A DNA stretch of 6,489 bases from Actinomycetes bacterium (GTDB taxonomy: Bacteria > Actinomycetota > Actinomycetes > Propionibacteriales > Nocardioidaceae), in NCBI GenBank assembly GCA_029779385.1, contig JAKPAQ010000349.1, forward strand, positions 1 through 6,489, given 5' to 3'. Shown here in pieces: positions 1-6,048 of the stretch. Position numbers and translations under genes: made by a program. The notes beneath the pieces were generated by a model, which was not told the origin of the DNA, ran no database searches, and saw only the letters and a list, made by a program, of their open reading frames with translations. Position 1 is the stretch's first letter, and the number at the start of each line of letters is the position of its first letter.

Positions 1-2250
1 CCAGCGCAGCGCCGTGAGGCATATGCCGCAGACATCACCTACGGCACCAACAACGAATTTGGCTTCGACTACCTGCGCGACAATATGGCCGATTCGCTTG
101 AAGAATGTGTTCAGCGTGGTCACAACTTCGCCATCGTCGATGAGGTCGACTCGATCTTGATCGATGAAGCTCGTACGCCGCTGATCATTTCGGGGCCAAC
201 CGAAGACGAAGTCAAGTGGTACGGCGAGTTCGCCCGGATCGTTGGCGCGATGAAGATCGATGAGCATTACGAAGTAGACGAAAAGAAGCGCACGATCGGT
301 GTCACCGAAGCCGCGATCGACGTCGTCGAAGATCAACTTGGTATCGCCAACCTTTACGACGCGGTCAACACCCCCCTGATCGGTTTCTTGAACAACGCGG
401 TTAAGGCGAAGGAACTGTTCAAGCGCGACAAGGACTACGTCGTGCTTGACGGCGAAGTCCTAATCGTTGATGAGCACACCGGCCGACTGCTCGACGGTCG
501 CCGGTACAACGAGGGCCTACACCAGGCAATCGAAGCCAAGGAGGGCGTCCGGATTCGCGAGGAGTACCAGACGCTGGCCACGGTCACCTTGCAGAACTAC
601 TTCCGCCTGTACGACAAACTTTCAGGAATGACCGGTACGGCCACCACTGAGGCCGCCGAATTCGACAAGATCTACAAGCTTGGCGTCGTCCCGATTCGGA
701 CGAACAAGCCGATCCAGCGTGCTGATCTTGCCGATCTGGTTTACCGCACCGAGGACGCCAAGTTTGACGCCGTCGCCGATGAGATCGCCCAGCGGCACGA
801 GACCGGACAGCCAGTGCTGATCGGTACCACCAGCGTCGCTAAGAGCGAGCGTTTGGCAAAGCTGCTGAAGAAGCGCGGCATTGCCCACGAAGTGCTCAAC
901 GCTAAGCAGCACGACCGTGAAGCAGCGATCGTCGCGATGGCTGGTCACAAAGGCGCGGTCACCGTCGCCACCAATATGGCTGGCCGCGGAACCGACATCA
1001 TGCTTGGCGGCAGCGTCGAGTTTTTGGCCGACGCCGAACTTCGTAAGAAGGGACTGGACCCGGTCGAGACGCCCGATGAGTATGAGGCCGCCTGGCCAGA
1101 GACCGTCGAACGGCTGGAAAAGCAGGTCGCTAGCGAAAAGGCCGAAGTCGTCGCGGCTGGCGGTCTTGCAGTTATCGGCACCGAACGACATGAGTCGCGT
1201 CGAATCGACAACCAGTTGCGTGGTCGTTCCGGCCGTCAGGGCGACCCGGGATCGACTCGGTTCTACTTGTCGCTCGAGGATGACTTGATGCGCCTGTTCA
1301 AGGGCGACTGGGTCAACTGGATCTTGCAGACGATGAAGATCCCAGACGATGTCCCGATCGAGAACAAGCGAGTAACCAAGTCGATCGCTTCGGCGCAGGG
1401 AATGGTTGAGGCGCAGAACTTCGAGACCCGCAAGAACATCTTGAAGTATGACGACGTGATGAGCCGTCAGCGCGAGGTCGTTTACAGTGAGCGCCGCCGA
1501 GTGCTTGAAGGCGAAGACCTTGAGCCACGCGTACGTCAGATGATCGAAGATGTCACTGGCGCTTACACCACAGCCGCGACCGAGGGTTACCCGACTTCGT
1601 GGAACCTTGAGACGCTCTGGACGGCGCTGGGAACTCTCTACCCGATAAGCCTCTCGCATGAGGACCTGGTGGAGTCCGCTGGTGGGCTGGAGCGAATGGA
1701 TGCAGGTGAGCTGAACGAGTTGGTAGTTGCTGACGCCTTGGCCGCCTACGACACCCGCGAGGTTGAACTAGGCGAGCCGGTAGCGCGCGAATTGGAGCGC
1801 CGGGTGGTGCTCAGCGTGTTGGATCGCAAGTGGCGTGAGCACCTGTACGAAATGGATTACTTACGTGAGGGCATTGGCCTGCGCGCGTACAGCCAGCGTG
1901 ATCCCTTGGTGGAATACCAGCGCGAAGGGTACGAACTGTTCACCGCGATGATGGACGGAATCGCCGAGGAGTCCGTTGGCTTCCTGTTCAACCTAAATGT
2001 CGAGGTTGAAACCGAAGCGGACGGCGATGGCCAAGAACCGCACGTCACGGCCAAGGGTCTCGAGCACGACTCCACGCCGAAGCAGTTGACCTATACGGCG
2101 CCGGGTGAAGACGGCGAAGCCGAAATTGTCGGCGAGTCCGGGCTTGGCGCTGACGATGACGCCGCGGAGACGGCGCGTCAGAACAAGGCCAAGGCGACGG
2201 CACGCAAAAAGGCCAAGGCTCAGCGCCAGTCCCGTAAAAACAACCGCTGA
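1..2250 (+). CDS. secA: Preprotein translocase ATPase SecA (SecA1-type), 5' end missing
   Basis: SecA is the cytoplasmic motor that uses ATP to push unfolded preproteins through the SecYEG channel. The reading frame is open from the first base, giving 749 visible residues. It begins in the conserved stretch leading to [14 protein letters not shown], so roughly the first 190 residues, including the Walker A loop, lie outside the window. Visible landmarks, counted from base 1: Walker B DEVD at about 47-50 followed by [15 protein letters not shown]; the preprotein-binding region; SGMTGTA at about 208-214; the second nucleotide-binding fold with [13 protein letters not shown] from about 325 and [13 protein letters not shown] at about 405-417; then the helical scaffold/wing region with [26 protein letters not shown]. 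The C-terminus is a Lys/Arg-rich tail ending RQSRKNNR, without the Cys-rich zinc motif of many SecA proteins. It is the housekeeping type by its motifs. It converges with the Rv3235-family gene, 19 bases downstream. Confidence 0.98.
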   Translation, partial: PAQRREAYAADITYGTNNEFGFDYLRDNMADSLEECVQRGHNFAIVDEVDSILIDEARTPLIISGPTEDEVKWYGEFARIVGAMKIDEHYEVDEKKRTIGVTEAAIDVVEDQLGIANLYDAVNTPLIGFLNNAVKAKELFKRDKDYVVLDGEVLIVDEHTGRLLDGRRYNEGLHQAIEAKEGVRIREEYQTLATVTLQNYFRLYDKLSGMTGTATTEAAEFDKIYKLGVVPIRTNKPIQRADLADLVYRTEDAKFDAVADEIAQRHETGQPVLIGTTSVAKSERLAKLLKKRGIAHEVLNAKQHDREAAIVAMAGHKGAVTVATNMAGRGTDIMLGGSVEFLADAELRKKGLDPVETPDEYEAAWPETVERLEKQVASEKAEVVAAGGLAVIGTERHESRRIDNQLRGRSGRQGDPGSTRFYLSLEDDLMRLFKGDWVNWILQTMKIPDDVPIENKRVTKSIASAQGMVEAQNFETRKNILKYDDVMSRQREVVYSERRRVLEGEDLEPRVRQMIEDVTGAYTTAATEGYPTSWNLETLWTALGTLYPISLSHEDLVESAGGLERMDAGELNELVVADALAAYDTREVELGEPVARELERRVVLSVLDRKWREHLYEMDYLREGIGLRAYSQRDPLVEYQREGYELFTAMMDGIAEESVGFLFNLNVEVETEADGDGQEPHVTAKGLEHDSTPKQLTYTAPGEDGEAEIVGESGLGADDDAAETARQNKAKATARKKAKAQRQSRKNNR

Positions 2251-2269
2251 CGTTCTTCGTTTTCGGCGG

Positions 2270-2719
2270 TCAGTTGATCGCCCATTCGGCTGCGGTGCAG
2301 CGCCAATGTAGGCGTTCGCTCGAGTCTTGCTGACGGTGCAGGCCAATCGCGATTGCGTGTGAGCGCCCATTCAACACGATCCGGGCGGTCACTTCGGCCG
2401 AGCGTTCGTTCACCCTGGAGACGTGTACTGACACCACGCGGGGGCTGCGGGCGGGCACGCCGGGGCCGAAGCGACCCTTCACGTGACGACAAAGCTGTTC
2501 GTAGACGTCCGGGCTCAGCCACGGGCCGAGTTGGCGTACCGGCCGGGTTCCGCAGATTGCTTCAGCGAGGACTTGGGCGAAGCGAGCGCAGCGGTGTCGC
2601 AACTCGCCGACGTCGCCGTGTTCGACTGGCACTGGCAGCAGGGGCGTGCGCCGCGGGAACGGCAGGGGCACCTGGCTGGGGTTGAATGGGTCGGAAACAA
2701 GTGCGGTTGCAGTAATCAT
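2270..2719 (-). CDS. Rv3235-family protein (DUF6459-like), function unknown
   Basis: This 149-residue protein resembles the actinobacterial Rv3235 family, which has no assigned biochemical role. The N-terminus (about 1-35) is Pro-rich and probably disordered. A helical segment follows (about 38-58, RHRCARFAQVLAEAICGTRP), then the family-like patch RQLGPWLSPDVYEQLCRH (about 62-79). The rest is a compact alpha/beta part with VVSVHVSRVNERSAEVTARI (about 95-114) and a C-terminal LHWRCTAAEWAI. No signal peptide or membrane helix is seen. The ATG is supported by a GGAG four bases upstream and by its ATGA overlap with the stop of the LysM gene, which implies translational coupling. A longer open frame upstream (to 3166) runs antisense to nothing but out of frame through the LysM gene, and is not needed. 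The family assignment rests on recognised motifs and on synteny with secA and a WS/DGAT gene. The specific role is unknown. Confidence 0.85.
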   Translation of the reverse strand: MITATALVSDPFNPSQVPLPFPRRTPLLPVPVEHGDVGELRHRCARFAQVLAEAICGTRPVRQLGPWLSPDVYEQLCRHVKGRFGPGVPARSPRVVSVHVSRVNERSAEVTARIVLNGRSHAIAIGLHRQQDSSERLHWRCTAAEWAIN

Positions 2720-3234
2720 TTTTCTCCAGGTTCGGTTAGGTGTTGGCCGGGCTGTAGCAGGTTTGGGTTCTCGCCGATGACTTCGCGGTTGGTTTGATGC
2801 CAAGCGGCGACTTCGGCGGCGATGGTGGCGTTGTCGGCGCCGCGGTGGCGTTCGCTCACGATCGACCACAGGCAGTCGCCGGGCTTGACCACAACGGTCG
2901 TCCGAGTTTCTGGTTTGGGCTTCGCAGTTGCCACTTGCGCCCCGAAGGCGGGTGTGGGAGCCGGCGCCGCAGTGATGGCGGGGCGATCGGGCAGCAGTAG
3001 TCCGTCGAGCGGCGAGTGCGCTCCGTCGGCGCCATGGGCCGGCACGGTAGTGGCAACGCAGGTGCCGGCAAGGAGTAGCCCGCGCAACATCGCTGGAGCG
3101 AACTTGGCGGCTAATCGCCGGTCGAATATCGCAACCGCGAATACCAGCAGAATCCAGCACAGCCAACCGGCCAAGACAACCAGCAGCGCGAATCTAACGA
3201 TCGACTCGAAGTCGTGGCTCGAAGCCAGTTCCAT
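2716..3234 (-). CDS. Membrane-anchored LysM-domain protein
   Basis: The 172-residue protein has two hydrophobic segments: about 14-37 (FALLVVLAGWLCWILLVFAV) and about 49-67 (MLRGLLLAGTCVATTV). A Pro/Ala-rich linker (about 80-110) follows, then a C-terminal LysM domain (about 113-169). The LysM part starts with VVVKPGDCLWSIVSERH and ends with NREVIGENPNLLQPGQHL. LysM domains bind N-acetylglucosamine-containing glycans such as peptidoglycan, and the linker plus domain would be expected outside the cytoplasm. The long insert between the WSIV and NPNLLQPGQ parts is typical of actinobacterial LysM proteins. It is the first gene of a two-gene unit with the Rv3235-family gene, and its stop overlaps that start. 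Upstream there is a G-rich weak ribosome site (GGGGGA) and a probable promoter containing an inverted repeat. No enzymatic domain is visible, so a structural or targeting role at the wall is likely, but this is inference. Confidence 0.9.
   Translation of the reverse strand: MELASSHDFESIVRFALLVVLAGWLCWILLVFAVAIFDRRLAAKFAPAMLRGLLLAGTCVATTVPAHGADGAHSPLDGLLLPDRPAITAAPAPTPAFGAQVATAKPKPETRTTVVVKPGDCLWSIVSERHRGADNATIAAEVAAWHQTNREVIGENPNLLQPGQHLTEPGEK
2724..2727 (-). promoter_or_regulatory. Ribosome binding site of the Rv3235-family gene inside the LysM gene
   Basis: On the minus strand GGAG lies four bases before the ATG at 2719 and is embedded in the last codons (Pro-Gly-Glu-Lys) of the LysM gene. 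Together with the ATGA stop/start overlap this fixes the start and suggests that ribosomes finishing the LysM gene reinitiate here. Confidence 0.65.
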
Positions 3235-3254
3235 GCGATCCCCCGATCGACTTT

Positions 3255-3283
3255 AGATTACATGTAACTACATGTAATAACAA
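3255..3283 (-). promoter_or_regulatory. Candidate sigma-70-type promoter of the LysM/Rv3235 unit
   Basis: Reading the minus strand, TTGTTA (3283-3278) resembles a -35 box. After exactly 17 bases, TAATCT (3260-3255) fits the TAnnnT pattern of actinobacterial -10 boxes. Transcription would begin near 3248, giving a leader of only about 14 bases before the ATG at 3234, which still holds the GGGGGA ribosome site. The spacer is almost entirely taken up by an inverted repeat. The call rests on motif match and spacing only. Confidence 0.45.
3257..3278. promoter_or_regulatory. Inverted repeat, probable operator
   Basis: Two perfect 10-base arms, ATTACATGTA (3257-3266) and TACATGTAAT (3269-3278), are separated by AC. 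Each arm also contains the 8-base palindrome TACATGTA, so the site is a palindrome of palindromes with a 10-12 base period, about one helical turn. It is strikingly AT-rich for this genome. It lies between the divergent LysM gene and the 3380 gene and fills the spacer of the candidate LysM promoter, the usual place for a repressor or MerR-type site. The binding protein is unknown. On the plus strand GTAAC (3264) and GTAAT (3274) also form a 10-base-spaced direct repeat, somewhat like motifs reported for MtrA. Confidence 0.6.
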
Positions 3284-3370
3284 TGAAGGACAGCAAACTA
3301 CGCTAACTGGCAGCCTGTCAACCCTGGGGTCAGCAGGGGTGTGTGCAATGGTTGCTCTGCGACCCCCTAC

Positions 3371-3377
3371 GGTGAGG
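3371..3377 (+). promoter_or_regulatory. Ribosome binding site deciding the start at 3380
   Basis: GGTGAGG lies just before ATG 3380. Its GGTGA part matches the 3' half of the anti-Shine-Dalgarno complement with a four-base gap, which is the correct register for that half. It favours the ATG over an in-frame GTG at 3341, which would add 13 residues that look unlike the rest of the protein. Confidence 0.55.
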
Positions 3378-3379
3378 CC

Positions 3380-3868
3380 ATGCGCTGGGAACGCTTATTC
3401 GCCGATCTCGAGAACTCGACGGCAGACGCCATGGCGACTGACCGTGATGCGCTCGCGGCCGAACTGCAAGACGCCAATTGGGCCGAAGTTTCTTGGTTGG
3501 AACTGCTTGGCGGGGAAGTCACGGTGGAGGTGCAGGGATACGGTCGACTCCAGGGCCCAGTTCGATACGTTGGTGAACTGATCGTTTTTGGCCAATCTGG
3601 TCCTTGGACGGCGGTGAACCCGGCAGCAATCCTGGCCGTATTCGGCACCGACGGTCGCGTCGCCCCCGCAACTAAGATGCGTCGGACTCGAGCGCAGTTC
3701 GCCCGGATGCTGCGGACGGAGAGCGCTCAAATCCGACTCACTCGCCGCGACTCAGCAGTTGTCGTGGGGTCGATACAGGTCGTTGGTGCGGACTTCGTCC
3801 AGTTGCAAGTTGGTCAACAACGAGTTTCGGTGCCGTGGGCCGCTATTGCGACGCTTTCTCAGGCGTGA
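3380..3868 (+). CDS. Small protein of unknown function with two Sm-like repeats
   Basis: The predicted product is 162 residues, starting MRWERLFADLE. That opening, and the overall build, recall an uncharacterised actinobacterial family often found near small HTH genes. Residues 1-40 are acidic and helical (ADLENSTADAMATDRDALAA). The rest appears to be two related beta-rich units. Unit 1 (about 43-89) has LLGGEVTVEVQGYGRLQGPV and ends NPAAILAVFG. Unit 2 (about 115-162) has SAVVVGSIQVVGADFVQL and ends VPWAAIATLSQA. The shared pattern of short strands, a G.v.v.G.d.v core and a final (V)xxAAI turn resembles an Sm/LSm-like or SH3-like barrel. A basic linker (KMRRTRAQFARMLR, about 99-112) joins them. 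No signal peptide or catalytic motif is visible. The start follows from the GGTGA site. The last 26 bases overlap the convergent HTH gene. The function is unknown; nucleic-acid binding is possible but speculative. Confidence 0.8.
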   Translation: MRWERLFADLENSTADAMATDRDALAAELQDANWAEVSWLELLGGEVTVEVQGYGRLQGPVRYVGELIVFGQSGPWTAVNPAAILAVFGTDGRVAPATKMRRTRAQFARMLRTESAQIRLTRRDSAVVVGSIQVVGADFVQLQVGQQRVSVPWAAIATLSQA

Positions 3869-4076
3869 GTTCGGTGCTGCCCTGTTGGTCGGCACGCTGG
3901 TACTGGCGCGCAATGTAATTCTCGAATTCGGCCGTCTCGATCCGCCATTGGCCGCGATTTCCGACCTGAATTCCGCGGAGTTCGCCCGAATCGATGAGGC
4001 TGCGGACCACCCGTGGATCAACCTTTAGCGTGTCTGCGACCTCGCTGAGCGTGAGGAAGCGTTCGTCCAGATCCAT
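3843..4076 (-). CDS. BldC/excisionase-like helix-turn-helix DNA-binding protein
   Basis: This 77-residue protein is almost entirely one winged helix-turn-helix domain of the MerR-like excisionase (HTH_17) type. The pattern FLTLSEVADTLKVDPRVVRS (about 7-26) is the helix-turn-helix. It is followed by LIDSGELRGIQVGNRGQWRI (about 27-46), the wing, and a final helix (ETAEFENYIARQY). BldC of Streptomyces has the same length and layout. Such proteins bind DNA, often at tandem sites, and act as regulators or architectural factors. The ATG at 4076 is chosen because GGAAGA lies nine bases upstream. The in-frame ATG at 4085 would abut that ribosome site, and longer starts reach into sequence unlike the family. 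It is divergent from the SAF gene (125-base gap) and convergent with the 3380 gene (26-base overlap). With no integrase nearby it is more likely a transcription factor than a phage excisionase. Confidence 0.85.
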   Translation of the reverse strand: MDLDERFLTLSEVADTLKVDPRVVRSLIDSGELRGIQVGNRGQWRIETAEFENYIARQYQRADQQGSTELTPEKASQ

Positions 4077-4201
4077 GGCGAACATTCTTCCACGCGAAAG
4101 CCAGAAAGAACGGGCATGGCGACCGGACTGTGGACGAGCACTGGCGCTCAGCGTTTCAAGTGAGTACAAATTGCCATATGCACGTCCCGGGGGGAGACGC
4201 G
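4077..4201. other. Divergent intergenic region between the HTH gene and the SAF/CpaE pair
   Basis: The 125 bases must carry the start signals for both directions. The only locally AT-rich part is about 4154-4180, with TTTCAA (4154) and TATGCA (4177) 17 bases apart. These could be weak -35 and -10 boxes for the plus strand. On the minus strand TTGAAA (4159-4154) matches a -35 box well, but no TAnnnT box is correctly spaced. I see no clear inverted repeat. It is an obvious place for the neighbouring HTH protein to bind, by position only. Confidence 0.3.
4191..4196 (+). promoter_or_regulatory. Ribosome binding site deciding the SAF gene start
   Basis: GGGGAG within a run of six G lies five bases before ATG 4202. 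It selects this start over ATGs at 4130, 4178 and 4232, none of which has a comparable purine-rich site at the right distance. Confidence 0.65.
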
Positions 4202-4810
4202 ATGAGGCCTGCGCCGGCCCATCGCCTACCAATGTCACGCTGGCGCAATCCACGACTGCTATTCGGAGTCGCACTCGTCCTGATTTCGGCAGTCGTTGGC
4301 GGATCGCTGTTGGCGGCCGCACGAGACTCAACTGACTACTGGATGGTCAGGTCCGATGTGCGCAGCGGGGAGCGAATCGACCCGGCAGACCTTACTTCAG
4401 TATCGGCACGAGTCGATGCAGTCGCGGCAAGTGCGCTATTGCCGGCCGACGGTCCACTACCGAGCGGAGTTTGGGCGCGAGACGTCACCGCGGGCACGAT
4501 GATCACCGAAGACGCGGTCGCCGACCGAGCCAGTCGAGGTCGTCAACTACCGCTTCGGGTTGTGGCGGGGTCGGTGCCACCGGGACTGTCAGTTGGCCAG
4601 CGAGTCGATGTCTGGTCCGGACCTGGACCGAACGCCGACCCAGCAGTCGAGGCGCGGCGAATCCTGACCGCAGCTTCAGTGGTCTCGGCGTCGCATTCAG
4701 ACGGCACGGGGTCGCGCACGATCGTCGTTGACACTGGGATCTCCGGACCTACCGCCCGAGTGGTGGCTGAGGCTGCGGCCGGGCACCTGACGCTGGTGCG
4801 AGTTCAGTGA
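4202..4810 (+). CDS. SAF-domain membrane protein (CpaB/RcpC-like)
   Basis: The 202-residue product has a short basic cytoplasmic start (MSRWRNPR, about 11-18), one membrane helix (about 19-39, LLFGVALVLISAVVGGSLLA) and then a SAF domain (about 46-108). The SAF core reads YWMVRSDVRSGERIDPADLT and ends WARDVTAGTMITEDAV. The C-terminal part (about 116-202) resembles the RcpC/CpaB extension, with PLRVVAGSVPPGLSVGQRVD and a beta-rich ILTAASVV region. In Tad/Flp pilus systems CpaB/RcpC is an envelope protein linked to the secretin. In Gram-positive organisms, which lack an outer membrane, its role is unclear. The helix-in, domain-out topology places the SAF part outside the membrane. The stop overlaps the start of the CpaE-like gene (GTGA), so the two are probably translated together and may interact. 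At 202 residues it is shorter than typical proteobacterial CpaB. Confidence 0.85.
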   Translation: MRPAPAHRLPMSRWRNPRLLFGVALVLISAVVGGSLLAAARDSTDYWMVRSDVRSGERIDPADLTSVSARVDAVAASALLPADGPLPSGVWARDVTAGTMITEDAVADRASRGRQLPLRVVAGSVPPGLSVGQRVDVWSGPGPNADPAVEARRILTAASVVSASHSDGTGSRTIVVDTGISGPTARVVAEAAAGHLTLVRVQ

Positions 4811-5940
4811 GCCAAGTAATCCGGGTCGCGGTTTCGGCGGCCGGCGCCGGCTGGGAGTCGGATCTGTTAGCCGAAATTGACCGCAACGATCGGGTTCAGT
4901 TGGTTCGGCGCTGCGTTGACATCGCGGACTTGTTGGCTACTTCGGCCACCCACCGGCTCGATACCGCTCTCGTGGCCGTTAGTAGCGCGGGACTGGACGC
5001 TTCGGTGGTTGAGCAGTTGATCGCGCACGGAGTTCGTATCGGTGCCGTCGAGGCCGACGGCGCGCATTTAGGTATTGGCGGGCCAGTGCGAATCGGCGAC
5101 TTGGCCGCCTGGTTTGCCGAAACCGCTGAGCCAGTGGTGGGCACAACTGAGGTCGAGTCCGGAAAGATCGTGGCAGTTTGGGGCCCGACCGGTGCGCCGG
5201 GGCGAACGTCGCTCGCGATTTCGCTGGCTTCGGCGACCGCTGCGGCCGACGTGAAAACCGCCATCGTCGACGCGGACGTGCACGGTGGCGCTGTCGGTCA
5301 ATGGTTGGGCATTTTGGACGACGTCAGCGGGTTGATGGCGGCCTGTCGCGATGTGACCAGAGGAGTACCTGGCTCAGCGCAAACCCATCTGCTCAGCTTG
5401 GATGAGCGAACGAACGTACTCACCGGGGTGCCACGCCCGGACATGTGGCACAACCTGCGCCCGGCGGCAATTGAGTCGGTTCTGCAACAGATTTCGGCCA
5501 GTCACGAACTGGTCGTCGTGGACTGTGCCTTCGGCGCCCAAGCGGCAACTGTGCCCTCTGCCGACCAAATCACCCGCCGGGTTTTGGAGATGGCCGACGA
5601 GGTCGTGGTGGTCGGTCGAGTTGATCCGATCGGCTTGGCGCGCCTCGTACGCAGTATTCAAGATGGGGGCCCTTGGTCGCGTCCGCCGCGAATTGTGCTG
5701 AACGCGTTTCGGGCATCGCTTGGCTGGACCGAGGCAGAGGTTTGCGCAACGATCGCTGAACTGACCGGGATCGCGCCTTGGGCCTTCCTGCCGTTCGACG
5801 GACCCAGCCATGACTTAGCGCTTATGCGAGGCCAGCCGCTGCGCCAGGTTGCTCCGGCCTCGGGGTATGTCGCTCGCGTTGAACGCCTCGTCGCCGACTT
5901 GGGGTTCGGTCGCCACGTCGCCCGGGCAACCAGTCGGTGA
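4807..5940 (+). CDS. CpaE/MinD-like P-loop ATPase with an altered Walker A motif
   Basis: The 377-residue protein begins with GTG inside the stop of the SAF gene. Residues about 4-105 look like an atypical receiver-like Rossmann fold (IRVAVSAAG, then DTALVAVSSAGLD, then VRIGAVE), as in CpaE. Residues about 118-375 are a MinD/ParA-type (SIMIBI) domain. The P-loop is WGPTGAPGRTS (125-135), then TAIVDADVHGG (151-161, Walker A-prime Asp155 and Asp157), then LVVVDCAFG (235-243, Walker B-like Asp239), ADEVVVVGRVDPIGLARL (263-280) and RIVLNAF (295-301). CpaE positions Tad pilus machinery at the cell pole, and MinD-type proteins cycle on membranes. The P-loop lacks the signature lysine (Thr128) and has Arg133 where the catalytic Lys should be. 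I recall GPTGAPGRT-like loops as a feature of an actinobacterial subfamily, so this is probably inherited rather than decay. The ribosome site is weak (GGTG), in line with coupling to the SAF gene. No membrane-targeting helix is obvious. Confidence 0.88.
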   Translation: MSQVIRVAVSAAGAGWESDLLAEIDRNDRVQLVRRCVDIADLLATSATHRLDTALVAVSSAGLDASVVEQLIAHGVRIGAVEADGAHLGIGGPVRIGDLAAWFAETAEPVVGTTEVESGKIVAVWGPTGAPGRTSLAISLASATAAADVKTAIVDADVHGGAVGQWLGILDDVSGLMAACRDVTRGVPGSAQTHLLSLDERTNVLTGVPRPDMWHNLRPAAIESVLQQISASHELVVVDCAFGAQAATVPSADQITRRVLEMADEVVVVGRVDPIGLARLVRSIQDGGPWSRPPRIVLNAFRASLGWTEAEVCATIAELTGIAPWAFLPFDGPSHDLALMRGQPLRQVAPASGYVARVERLVADLGFGRHVARATSR

Positions 5941-6048
5941 CGCGATTTCTAGCCGTGCCAGTTTGCTGGCGGGCAAGGTGGTAGTTTCTGCCTACTTGGC
6001 CTCTTGGGTAAATGTGAGTTTTGGGCCAAACTTTTAGAAGAGGTAAGT
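5941..6048. other. Intergenic region before the acyltransferase gene
   Basis: These 108 bases separate the ATPase gene from the acyltransferase. A weak hairpin (GCCAG 5957-5961 with CTGGC 5966-5970, four-base loop) has no U-tract and is not a convincing terminator. No well-spaced -35/-10 pair stands out. The T-rich stretch at about 6017-6035 ends in the ribosome site. Whether the acyltransferase has its own promoter or is read through from the SAF/CpaE pair cannot be decided here. Confidence 0.3.
6037..6043 (+). promoter_or_regulatory. Strong ribosome binding site of the acyltransferase gene
   Basis: GAAGAGG lies five bases before ATG 6049, among the better Shine-Dalgarno matches in the window. 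It fixes the start, which also coincides with the conserved family N-terminus (LSPLDAMF). Confidence 0.65.

Noticed and set aside
622..1659. Long minus-strand open frame (345 codons) opposite secA
   Set aside because: It lies entirely antisense to highly conserved SecA motifs, has no recognisable domain or ribosome site, and is the usual codon-bias shadow of a GC-rich gene.
2720..3166. Upstream extension of the Rv3235-family frame to 298 residues
   Set aside because: The extension runs out of frame through the LysM gene, is Arg-rich and low in complexity like a shadow frame, and the ATG at 2719 has a good ribosome site and a coupled overlap.
3322..3338. CCCTG/CAGGG hairpin in the leader of the 3380 gene, with alternative GGGGT/ACCCC pairing
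   Set aside because: The stems are only five bases in G/C-rich sequence and match no riboswitch or attenuator that I recognise.
3843..4076. Excisionase-like gene as a sign of a prophage or integrative element
   Set aside because: There is no integrase, attachment repeat, tRNA or phage gene nearby, and the same HTH type is common as a chromosomal regulator (BldC) in actinobacteria.
4128..4136. Minus-strand TCGTCCACA, close to the DnaA box TTGTCCACA
   Set aside because: It is a single imperfect copy with no cluster, AT-rich unwinding region or origin genes nearby.
4077..4331. Upstream extension of the HTH frame to 162 residues
   Set aside because: The added sequence has no domain, overlaps the SAF gene antisense, and would make the protein twice the usual size of this family. 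The ATG at 4076 has a suitable ribosome site.
5957..5970. Small hairpin after the CpaE-like gene as a terminator
   Set aside because: The stem is five base pairs with no following U-tract.
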